DNA from: UMGS1766 sp963660915
GTDB taxonomy: Bacteria > Bacillota > Clostridia > Oscillospirales > Oscillospiraceae
DNA length: 29,779 bases
Direction: 5' to 3'
NCBI GenBank assembly: GCA_963660915.1
Contig: CAVLAO010000015.1
Span: 1-29,779, forward strand
Part shown: one piece after another, positions 1-6,565 of the stretch
Numbering within the stretch: position 1 is the first letter of the stretch
Layout: every line of letters begins with the position of its first letter
Notes under the pieces: generated by a model
The model's database searches: none
Seen by the model: only the letters and a program-made list of their open reading frames with translations
Told to the model about the DNA's origin: nothing
Translations under genes and position numbers: made by a program

Positions 1-46
1 GAATATAGGTCTGTCCGGCGGTTGCCAAATACATCTCTTTGCTCAT
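1..46 (-). CDS. 5' end of an unidentified gene, cut by left window edge
   Basis: Only 15 codons are visible on the minus strand, reading MSKEMYLATAGQTYI before the window ends. The start is supported by a GGGAGGA ribosome site (complement of 54-60) 7 nt upstream of the ATG and by a TATAAT promoter box farther upstream. The fragment is too short to recognise a family. It is transcribed away from the sulfatase gene's 3' end, in the same direction but from its own promoter. Confidence 0.6.
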   Translation of the reverse strand, partial: MSKEMYLATAGQTYI

Positions 47-84
47 GCAACAGTCCTCCCTTGCAAAACAATGATTTTGACTTT

Positions 85-114
85 ATTATAAACGTATTTT
101 TTGTGAATTGCGAA
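85..114 (-). promoter_or_regulatory. promoter of the left-edge gene
   Basis: On the minus strand a TTCGCA -35 element (114-109) lies 18 bp from a perfect TATAAT -10 (90-85). The start codon is at 46, giving a leader of roughly 30 nt. Confidence 0.6.
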
Positions 115-169
115 CAATGAAATGTGGTAATCCGCTCTGCATCTGTTGTATTCCATGCTATGGAATAAG

Positions 170-213
170 AACGCAACAGGCAACAAATCCTAGAATTTGC
201 TGCCTGTTGCGTT
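170..213 (-). terminator. hairpin terminator of the LTA-synthase-like gene
   Basis: A 19-bp inverted repeat (170-188 with 195-213, one G-T mismatch, 6-nt loop) begins 3 nt after the stop codon at 217. On the minus strand it is followed by CTTATT, a moderate U-rich tail. A small separate palindrome (151-165) lies just beyond. Confidence 0.75.
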
Positions 214-216
214 TGT

Positions 217-2760
217 TTAACTATGTTCATAATATTCTGACGCTACATTTCGTTTGTCGAAAACATTATTATATACTATATATCGATAATTGAGCAGTTC
301 CTCCGGCTCCTCCTCATCGGTCGTATACCAATTCATCGCACTATCATAATAGCCGTTGGCGTTGATTGCAGGATACTCCTGATAGAGCCCGAGCAAGAAG
401 CGCTCATAGGCATTCGGCTCAATTCCCGCCTGATTCATCAGCAAAGCACGAAGATAATTGGGCGAAGTCAAGATATCGTCTGCCTCGTCAATATCAAAAT
501 TAGCCCACATAACAAAGGACGAAATCAGCCATGAATTTTCGCCATAGCTGCCCTCATCGCTTCCCTCAAGCATAGCATTGAGATCTTCGCCTAGGCTGGG
601 CTGATGATCTCCAAACAGCAAGATGATGGTGTCTTCTTCCACATTAGAGAAATATTCTACCAGTTCGTAGAATGCCTGGTCCGTTTCATGCACCAGAGAC
701 AAGTATTCTTCCAACTGCGGCAACTGAAGCTCCTCATCCAACGGTTCAACTGTAACCGGAATTGCTGACTCTTCACTGCTGTATCCTCCATGATTCTGCA
801 TGGTTACATTAAAGCAGAAAAACGGATTTGAAGCATCCCGCTGTTCATAGAGGTAAATCAAATTGGAAAAATCCGAACTATCACTGATATAGTAGCGCAT
901 ATACCCCTGATTCGGCAAATCTGCGCTGATATCGTAAAATGTATCAAATCCCAGCAACGGGTAATTGTTCGCACGACGATATCCTTTCCCATAATATGGG
1001 TGGTATGCTAGCGTTTGATAGCCGAGGCTCTTCAAGTTCCATGCGATAGATTGTTGTTCTTTCGTCATGTACTGTACATAGGGTGAGCATCCGGCCGGAA
1101 GTGCATAAAGGCTGTTTCCCGTGAGGAACTCATACTCCGTATTTGCCGTGCCGCCGCCAAAAATTGACACTAACAAATCTCCCTTTATCGTGTTGTCCGT
1201 TAATTGACTGATAAAAGGAAGCAATTCTGTATCCGTTTCAAACTGATATATAGATGGCAAATCTGCAAAGGTTTCATCCATAATCACAATCACATTCGGC
1301 GTCCGCTCCTGAGTATCACCAGCGGCTAACGTTTCCGCAACCGGTTCTCCCAACAGCTGATCTACCTGTGCTACAGAATATCCATCCGGTTTTTCCTTTC
1401 GAAGATTTGCCTGCGTATAAGCTAAAAAGGATGTCAAATATCCATGCTTACTTGTAAAACCGGAAATGTCCCATGACTGTTGGAGTCCATAGGTTGGGAT
1501 AAAGGCACAGGCTAATATAATTGCACTCAATCCGGTTCCTGCTCCTGCAAGAACCACTCGCTTGTTCCACTTCCAACTGCTAATGCCATATACAGAAATC
1601 AGTTCCACAGTCATCGCTACTGCCATTGCAATCGCAGCGACACACACCTCATCTAAAGTCAGGGAATAATTTCCCATTACATTTGCCGCTGTCCCAGCCT
1701 GCAGCATATCGGAATATTCCAACGGATTGCCGCGATAACAGCCAAAGAAGTGATTTGCCAGCGACCAAACAGCAAAAACGACCGAGGTAACGGAAACCGA
1801 AATTGCAACCCGACGTACCAACAGACCTAGAACCAGAGCCGGCAAGCCATAAAGCAGAAGATTCAGCATCAGATATCCAAAGCTGGCAAAAGAAAAATTA
1901 ACTACATTTAACAACTCACTGGCAGAAAACATTGTCATCGCACAAAAAGGTAAAACAGCCAGCTGTCCCCAGATTCTTGTATGCCAATGATACCGCTGAA
2001 TCACAAGTGCAGTCAGACCGGTTAACTCCAAACTGTACAGCAGCATCCACCCGAGTACCACTTCATGGGACCCGGAATCAAACAACAACAGATCCGGCAC
2101 CATAGCCCCGATGATAACCAACTTTGCAATTCCCTGCGCCAAAGCACCGCACAAAGGCCAGAGCTTTATTTTTCCACTCTCCGTCTGCCCGCGCTGTTGA
2201 CGAATTTTTTCTCTCCAAAACAAAAATTCGACTACAAACATCGCTGCCAGAATGAGGACAAGCGGATACATAGCAAGAAGCTCCAACGCAAGAGCGGATC
2301 GGCTGTTAATGACAACCCGTTCCAGCTTCATTCCATCGCCAGCATGACTTGTCAAATCAAGACGCAGTGACTCAATTTGGTCACTGCCTCCGTCTTTAGA
2401 GAATCGAAAAACCAACTCTCCGGATTGTAAATCCACTGTGTCGAAATTAAAGCCAGGCATTAGAAAACATTGCGCAATTGCATCACTTGATCGTACATCA
2501 GAAAGATAGACACTGATGCTATGTACCGTAGTGGTCTTCGGTAGCTCGAATATGATCCACGGATCATCACTGGTGGACGTCAAAATCCCCCCGTCATCCA
2601 GAACGAAGTCCTTCAAATTCTCCTGATCTACACCAATTATGTCTTCCGCTGATGTGCTTGTCTGAGGAAAGCAGGCCATTACGGCCAACAACTCCACTTC
2701 GTAAATAAGCGCAGATGCAAGCACAGCAAGAAGAATAAATGCAATAATCTTCTTTTTCAT
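217..2760 (-). CDS. LTA synthase-like membrane sulfatase (alkaline phosphatase superfamily)
   Basis: An 847-aa polytopic membrane protein with a C-terminal extracellular sulfatase-fold domain, as in lipoteichoic acid synthase LtaS and related phosphoglycerol transferases. One membrane segment lies at about residues 5-28; an extracellular region of about 125 residues follows; then about seven more membrane segments lie between 157 and 423. The catalytic domain is about 488-810. Visible motifs are VIMDE (492-496, metal ligand E496), GGGTANTE (535-542, T538 in the nucleophile position), NHGGY (656-660) and FGDHQPS (716-722). It is longer than the usual 600-650 aa of LtaS, mainly because of the N-terminal ectodomain and extra membrane segments. 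The probable role is polymerising or modifying a phosphoglycerol-type surface polymer. The exact donor and acceptor cannot be told. AAGGTGG 6 nt upstream supports the start. Confidence 0.85.
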   Translation of the reverse strand: MKKKIIAFILLAVLASALIYEVELLAVMACFPQTSTSAEDIIGVDQENLKDFVLDDGGILTSTSDDPWIIFELPKTTTVHSISVYLSDVRSSDAIAQCFLMPGFNFDTVDLQSGELVFRFSKDGGSDQIESLRLDLTSHAGDGMKLERVVINSRSALALELLAMYPLVLILAAMFVVEFLFWREKIRQQRGQTESGKIKLWPLCGALAQGIAKLVIIGAMVPDLLLFDSGSHEVVLGWMLLYSLELTGLTALVIQRYHWHTRIWGQLAVLPFCAMTMFSASELLNVVNFSFASFGYLMLNLLLYGLPALVLGLLVRRVAISVSVTSVVFAVWSLANHFFGCYRGNPLEYSDMLQAGTAANVMGNYSLTLDEVCVAAIAMAVAMTVELISVYGISSWKWNKRVVLAGAGTGLSAIILACAFIPTYGLQQSWDISGFTSKHGYLTSFLAYTQANLRKEKPDGYSVAQVDQLLGEPVAETLAAGDTQERTPNVIVIMDETFADLPSIYQFETDTELLPFISQLTDNTIKGDLLVSIFGGGTANTEYEFLTGNSLYALPAGCSPYVQYMTKEQQSIAWNLKSLGYQTLAYHPYYGKGYRRANNYPLLGFDTFYDISADLPNQGYMRYYISDSSDFSNLIYLYEQRDASNPFFCFNVTMQNHGGYSSEESAIPVTVEPLDEELQLPQLEEYLSLVHETDQAFYELVEYFSNVEEDTIILLFGDHQPSLGEDLNAMLEGSDEGSYGENSWLISSFVMWANFDIDEADDILTSPNYLRALLMNQAGIEPNAYERFLLGLYQEYPAINANGYYDSAMNWYTTDEEEPEELLNYRYIVYNNVFDKRNVASEYYEHS

Positions 2761-2796
2761 TTTATTCCACCTTAATAAAGCCTTAACATTTTAACT

Positions 2797-2825
2797 ATTA
2801 TATAGACTAAAGCGATAAAGTGCAA
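2797..2825 (-). promoter_or_regulatory. promoter of the LTA-synthase-like gene
   Basis: The minus strand carries a perfect TATAAT (2802-2797) 17 bp downstream of TTGCAC (2825-2820). A better -35 match, TTGACT (2830-2825), is spaced too far at 22 bp. The start codon is at 2760. Confidence 0.55.
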
Positions 2826-2916
2826 GTCAAATCACGTAAAATGGATTACGCTTCGAAGTGCTCATATCAAAATATACCGTTTCGATTTTTTCTCACTCAT
2901 TATTGCAAAAAAACAG

Positions 2917-2945
2917 TTGACAAATATAAGAACATGTACTAAAAT
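2917..2945 (+). promoter_or_regulatory. promoter of the tRNA-Ser pair
   Basis: TTGACA (2917-2922), a 17-bp spacer and TAAAAT (2940-2945) form a near-consensus sigma-A promoter ending 30 bp before the first tRNA. It is the strongest-looking promoter in the window, as expected for stable RNA. Confidence 0.85.
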
Positions 2946-2975
2946 ACCATTTGTATCTGCGAGATGCTCCGGTAT

Positions 2976-3064
2976 GGAGAGATGTCCGAGCGGTTTAAGG
3001 AGCTGGTCTTGAAAACCAGTGACTCAGCAATGAGCCGTGGGTTCGAATCCCACTCTCTCCGCCA
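2976..3064 (+). tRNA. tRNA-Ser (anticodon TGA)
   Basis: This has a full cloverleaf with a long variable arm, as in class II tRNAs. The acceptor stem GGAGAGA/TCTCTCC is perfect. The anticodon loop CTTGAAA, closed by CTGGT/ACCAG, gives anticodon TGA at 3010-3012. The T arm contains GGTTCGAATCC. The discriminator is G3061, and CCA is encoded in the DNA (3062-3064). It reads UCN serine codons. Confidence 0.97.
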
Positions 3065-3109
3065 TTTTCTTTTGTCCGGTTAATTGAACACCTTGACAGA
3101 GCCTCGGCT

Positions 3110-3200
3110 GGAGAAGTACTCAAGTGGCCGAAGAGGCGCCCCTGCTAAGGGCGTAGGGCGGGTGACCGTCGCGAGGGTTCAAATCCCTCCTTCTCCGCCA
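3110..3200 (+). tRNA. tRNA-Ser (anticodon GCT)
   Basis: This is a second class II tRNA, 45 bp after the first. The acceptor stem is GGAGAAG/CTTCTCC. The anticodon loop CTGCTAA, closed by CGCCC/GGGCG, gives GCT at 3144-3146, which reads AGC/AGU. It has a long variable arm, a T loop with GGTTCAAATCC, discriminator G3197 and encoded CCA. There is no room for a separate -10, so it is probably co-transcribed with the TGA tRNA. Confidence 0.97.
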
Positions 3201-3202
3201 AG

Positions 3203-3236
3203 AAAACAGCCCTACCTACGGTAGAGCTGTTTTTTT
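3203..3236 (+). terminator. terminator of the tRNA-Ser pair
   Basis: The hairpin AAAACAGC-C-CTACC / GGTAG-A-GCTGTTTT has a 3-nt loop and one internal mismatch, followed by an uninterrupted T-run. It starts 3 nt after the second tRNA. Confidence 0.9.
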
Positions 3237-3337
3237 ATACATTGCTCGCTAGATGACTTAAACTTAGAAATGTGTCAGCGGCGGACAATTTACTCCCTCA
3301 AACGCGGCTTTCCCCATTACCGCACGGCAAAATAGTA

Positions 3338-3343
3338 TATAAT
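3338..3343 (+). promoter_or_regulatory. -10 element of the AIM24-family gene
   Basis: A perfect TATAAT lies 32 nt upstream of the start codon. No good -35 is visible at 16-18 bp spacing, so expression may be weak or need an activator. Confidence 0.5.
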
Positions 3344-3375
3344 GACATTCGCAAAACATAAGGAGAAAAAATAAC

Positions 3376-4053
3376 ATGCGTTATGAGATCAAGGGCGGGG
3401 CGTTTCCCGTCGTAACATGCGAGCTGAACGACGGCGAGCGGATGATCACCGAACGTGGATCCATGGTTTGGATGACGCCGAACATGAGCATGGAGACAAA
3501 GGGCGGCGGCCTCGGAAAAATGTTTTCCAAGATGTTTTCCGGCGAGAGCATGTTTCAGAATATCTACACGGCACGGGGCAACGGCATGATCACCTTCGGA
3601 TCAAGCTTCCCCGGCAAGATCCTTGCGTTGGATATCAGACCTGGTCAGGACATGATCCTTCAAAAAAGAGCGTTTCTCGCGTCTGAGGCCGGTGTTGAGC
3701 TGTCCATTTATTTCAACAAGAAGCTCAGTGCAGGGCTTTTCGGCGGTGAGGGCTTCATTATGCAGCGCCTAAGCGGTCACGGAACGGCTTTTGCCGAGAT
3801 CGACGGCGAACTGGTCGAATATGAGCTTGCAAGCGGCGAACAGCTCGTTGTGGATACAGGCAATGTCGCCGGCTTTACCGATGGTGTAAAGATGGAGATC
3901 CGCGAGGTGCCCGGACTTAAAAACAAGCTCCTGGGCGGAGAAGGCCTGTTCAACACCGTGCTGACTGGACCCGGCAAGGTCTGGCTCCAGACTATGCCCA
4001 TCAGCGGCATTGCCGCGGCGCTTCTTCCCTATATTCCCACTGGCAATGGCTGA
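3376..4053 (+). CDS. TIGR00266 / AIM24-domain family protein
   Basis: A 225-aa soluble protein spanning one AIM24 domain over nearly its whole length. Family hallmarks are GSMVWMTPNMSMETKGG (28-44), the GESMF segment (56-60), and the C-terminal LTGPGKVWLQTMP stretch. The fold is a duplicated beta-barrel-like structure. Bacterial members have no settled function, so none is assigned. The gene is monocistronic: it has its own -10, a TAAGGAG ribosome site 10 nt before the ATG, and a strong terminator after it. Its codons favour G/C in the third position more than the flanking genes do (for example runs of GGC, ATC, AAG), which hints at different ancestry or expression level. Confidence 0.9.
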   Translation: MRYEIKGGAFPVVTCELNDGERMITERGSMVWMTPNMSMETKGGGLGKMFSKMFSGESMFQNIYTARGNGMITFGSSFPGKILALDIRPGQDMILQKRAFLASEAGVELSIYFNKKLSAGLFGGEGFIMQRLSGHGTAFAEIDGELVEYELASGEQLVVDTGNVAGFTDGVKMEIREVPGLKNKLLGGEGLFNTVLTGPGKVWLQTMPISGIAAALLPYIPTGNG

Positions 4054-4093
4054 TATTTTCAGCTCTTATCCATTAAAACCATCGTTTTCTGAC

Positions 4094-4130
4094 AAAAAGA
4101 ACCAATCGTTTTTGCGATTGGTTCTTTTTC
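4094..4130 (+). terminator. terminator of the AIM24-family gene
   Basis: A perfect 15-bp stem (4094-4108 with 4115-4129) with a 6-nt loop. The right arm ends in TTTTT followed by CTTTC. The left arm gives a matching T-run on the minus strand, so it could act in both directions. Confidence 0.93.
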
Positions 4131-4142
4131 TTTCACTTGTAA

Positions 4143-4179
4143 AAATCCACCACAATTCAATTCGAACTGCGGTGGATTT
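4143..4179 (-). terminator. terminator of the lysR-desulfurase transcript
   Basis: A 16-bp inverted repeat (4143-4158 with 4164-4179, 5-nt loop). The two imperfect positions become G-U pairs only in minus-strand RNA and are A-C mismatches in plus-strand RNA. On the minus strand the stem runs into TTTTT. It therefore serves the desulfurase gene ending at 4224. Confidence 0.85.
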
Positions 4180-4223
4180 GCTATGCTCAGACATTTAATT
4201 TAAATTCGACAACGCAGAAAATA

Positions 4224-5426
4224 TCATCCGCCGCACAAGGCAAGTACTCTTTTCAGTCCCACAAGAAATTGATCAATTTCCTCCGGTGTATTATAAAAGG
4301 AAGGGGACACGCGCAATGCATACTCCTGTCCAAGTGAACGCAACAGCGGTTGGGCACAATGATGCCCAGATCGCACGGCAATTCCCAGTTGATCCAACAG
4401 CACTGCAAGGTCATAGGGAGACACACCGTCCACTGCAAAAGACAGGCAGCCACTTCGCCGATTCGGCTTGCCTAAAATACTTATCTTATCGATACCGTTC
4501 AGACCATCTTCTAGGCGCTGCAACAACATGCGTTCCCAGTCTTGCCATCCATCCGGCAAACTGCTTCGATACTCTAATGCAGCAGCCAGTCCAACCGCTC
4601 CCGCCACATTTGGTGTTCCGGCCTCATATCTCTGCGGAGGCTGATCAAATGAAGTGCTTTGATCTTCTACAGTTTCTACCATTCCTCCGCCGAAGCGAAT
4701 CGGAGCGGTCGGGCATTTCGAATACAGTGCACCAATCCCGAAGGGTGCACCCAGTTTATGCCCCGAAAATGCATAGAAATCACAGTCAATCTCGGACACA
4801 TCAACACTTTCATGGCAGATTCCCTGCGCTCCATCCGCAAATAACAATCCACCGGATTTATGTGTCATTCTCGCAAGTTCTGCCAGATCGTTCACCGTTC
4901 CCAGCACATTCGAGCTATGCGCTGCGGCAACCACACGCACACCATCCGCTAATATCATTTCTGTTTTCAGTAAGTCCAACTCTCCATTTTCGTTCAAAGG
5001 CAATATTAAAAGCTCTGCTCCGGTCTCTAGGCAGATTTGCTGCCACGGAACAAAATTGGAATGATGCTCCATCCGAGTCACAGCGACTCGATCTCCGGGA
5101 TGGAGCATTTTTCGCATCCAGTCAGCGATTTGATTTATACCATCTGTCGTCCCGGATGTAAAACGCACTTGTTCTGTACTGGCTCCAATATAATCTGCGA
5201 CCTGTTTTCGTGCCTGCTCATAAGCTGCTGTACAAGTTTCGCTCACGGCGTGAATTCCCCGATGCACATTTCCTCGGCAAAGCTCAATCTGCTCTACCGC
5301 AGACCAGACCTGTCTCGGCATTTGTGCTGTTGCTGCATTATCTAAATAGATCAATGACTTACTGTTATGCACTACGGTTTTCAACGCCGGAAAATCCTGA
5401 CGTACTTTTTCAATTGGGAAACTCAT
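4224..5426 (-). CDS. group II cysteine desulfurase (SufS/CsdA type)
   Basis: A 400-aa PLP-dependent aminotransferase class V enzyme that takes sulfur from cysteine as an enzyme persulfide, releasing alanine. The PLP lysine is K224 in SGHKLGAPFG. The catalytic cysteine is C357 in RSGHHCAQPL, the SufS/CsdA (group II) signature with its short cysteine loop, which depends on a SufE-type partner. Other family marks are YLDNAATAQ (27-35), HHSN (121-124) and the ADGAQ cofactor motif (197-201). It starts 18 bp after the LysR stop with a GGAG site in the gap, so the two form an operon. A SufE-like gene lies in the divergent operon. No sufB, sufC, sufD or iscU is nearby, which argues against a housekeeping Fe-S role. 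A related cysteate/selenocysteine-lyase activity cannot be excluded. Confidence 0.9.
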   Translation of the reverse strand: MSFPIEKVRQDFPALKTVVHNSKSLIYLDNAATAQMPRQVWSAVEQIELCRGNVHRGIHAVSETCTAAYEQARKQVADYIGASTEQVRFTSGTTDGINQIADWMRKMLHPGDRVAVTRMEHHSNFVPWQQICLETGAELLILPLNENGELDLLKTEMILADGVRVVAAAHSSNVLGTVNDLAELARMTHKSGGLLFADGAQGICHESVDVSEIDCDFYAFSGHKLGAPFGIGALYSKCPTAPIRFGGGMVETVEDQSTSFDQPPQRYEAGTPNVAGAVGLAAALEYRSSLPDGWQDWERMLLQRLEDGLNGIDKISILGKPNRRSGCLSFAVDGVSPYDLAVLLDQLGIAVRSGHHCAQPLLRSLGQEYALRVSPSFYNTPEEIDQFLVGLKRVLALCGG

Positions 5427-5444
5427 ATTTGATCTCCGATCTTT

Positions 5445-6338
5445 TCACAGCTTAGGCAATTCCCCCACCAAAAGGGAAACGCAGGGATTATCCGTTGTCG
5501 CGACCCAGGTTGCCGACAACGAAATTGGTGGAAATTCCGGCAAAGATATTGCGCGAATATGATCCTTGGAATAAATCATATGCTCTCGATTCAAAGCAAA
5601 TATTCCTCGTCCCATCTCCAACCAAAGGGCCAGTGTATCGAAATCCGGTGCTGCCAGCAAATTGGGTTGAAATCCCGCCTGTGCGCAGGAATGCCGCAGC
5701 AGGGGTGTGATCGCCACTGACTCCGTCTCGTCAACCGTCAAGAAGGTTTCTTCTGCAAATTCCCGCAGCTCAAGATGATTTTTTTCCCTGATCGCACTAT
5801 TCTTCGGCATATAGGAATCCGGCACGATCAACAAATTTTCTACCATAGAAAATTCCTGCCAAGCTAAATCCGGTTGATTTTCTACATCAAAGGTCGTAGA
5901 GACCACCATATCCAGTTCTCCCAACCGAAGCTTACTCAACAGCGCATTGAAGTTTTCATACTGAATCGTTACATGGATGTTGTTGTATTTCTCTTCAAAC
6001 GCAGCAATATGTTTTGCAAAATCTCCATTGATGTGCTGCGTAGCAAGATAGCCGATTCGCAGTATTCCGCTCAGTCCCTGATTCGCCATTTGTGCCTGCG
6101 TCACCCATTGCGGAAGTGCCTCCATAAAAGGTGTCAGCTTTTGATATAAAAGTGTTCCCCCCGGCGTCAGGCGAATTCCTCTCCGCTCACGAAAAAAAAG
6201 CTGCACATTCAGCTCTTTCTCCAGTGCAAGGATGCTTTTGCTCAGCGTCGATTGAGAAATGTAGAGCCTAGATGCTGCATAGGTAAAATTTAAACTTTTG
6301 GCTGCTTCAAGAAAACAGTTGATCTGAACACTGGTCAT
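5445..6338 (-). CDS. LysR-family transcriptional regulator
   Basis: A 297-aa LysR-type regulator with an N-terminal winged helix-turn-helix (about 3-62, including SRLYISQSTLSKSILALEKE and RRGIRLTPGG). A periplasmic-binding-like effector domain follows (about 90-295). The open frame continues 16 codons farther upstream, but ATG 6338 is preferred because GAGGAGC lies 8 nt before it and LysR homology begins there. It is divergent to the isomerase-like operon, the classic arrangement for a LysR activator of the neighbouring genes. Here the desulfurase gene is co-transcribed with the regulator. The inducer is unknown, but is probably the transported substrate or a product made from it. Confidence 0.93.
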   Translation of the reverse strand: MTSVQINCFLEAAKSLNFTYAASRLYISQSTLSKSILALEKELNVQLFFRERRGIRLTPGGTLLYQKLTPFMEALPQWVTQAQMANQGLSGILRIGYLATQHINGDFAKHIAAFEEKYNNIHVTIQYENFNALLSKLRLGELDMVVSTTFDVENQPDLAWQEFSMVENLLIVPDSYMPKNSAIREKNHLELREFAEETFLTVDETESVAITPLLRHSCAQAGFQPNLLAAPDFDTLALWLEMGRGIFALNREHMIYSKDHIRAISLPEFPPISLSATWVATTDNPCVSLLVGELPKL

Positions 6339-6384
6339 TGCCACGCTCCTCTTGATTTCGTTCCTAACGGTCTTTCTTTTGTAC

Positions 6385-6413
6385 AAAATACACTATTTTT
6401 TCTTATATGTCAA
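6385..6413 (-). promoter_or_regulatory. promoter of the lysR-desulfurase operon
   Basis: A perfect TTGACA (6413-6408) lies 17 bp from TATTTT (6390-6385) on the minus strand. The predicted transcript start is about 40 nt before the LysR ATG at 6338. Confidence 0.75.
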
Positions 6414-6455
6414 CGTTATTTTGTGATATATATGAGTGCTTCACTAGGGATTTCA

Positions 6456-6480
6456 TGCATATTTTGCCTGCTGAAATGCA
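6456..6480. promoter_or_regulatory. candidate LysR operator
   Basis: TGCAT-N15-ATGCA forms a 25-bp interrupted palindrome with A/T-rich inner flanks, compatible with the T-N11-A rule. Its centre is about 58 bp upstream of the predicted plus-strand transcript start and about 55 bp upstream of the lysR -35. That is where LysR-type activators usually bind to switch on the divergent gene. Confidence 0.55.
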
Positions 6481-6490
6481 AAAAAATCGC

Positions 6491-6519
6491 TTCCGATTCC
6501 ACATATTCAATGCTAAGAT
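6491..6519 (+). promoter_or_regulatory. promoter of the isomerase-like/sufE-like/MFS operon
   Basis: An extended -10, TGCTAAGAT (6511-6519), is preceded at 17 bp by a poor -35, TTCCGA (6491-6496). A weak -35 below an upstream palindrome suits an activator-dependent promoter. Confidence 0.55.
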
Positions 6520-6565
6520 AGGAAAAGTTAGAGAACAAAACAACCATTCGGAGGAGGATATCATC

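Noticed and set aside
3093..3098. TTGACA as a separate promoter for the second tRNA-Ser
   Set aside because: It ends 11 bp before the tRNA, so its -10 and transcript start would fall within the mature tRNA.
4286..5161. 291-codon open frame on the plus strand
   Set aside because: It lies wholly opposite the cysteine desulfurase, has no ribosome site and shows no recognisable protein pattern.
6407..6565. N-terminal extension of the isomerase-like protein
   Set aside because: The frame is open, but the segment overlaps the promoter and operator region, and a strong GGAGGAGG directly precedes ATG 6566.
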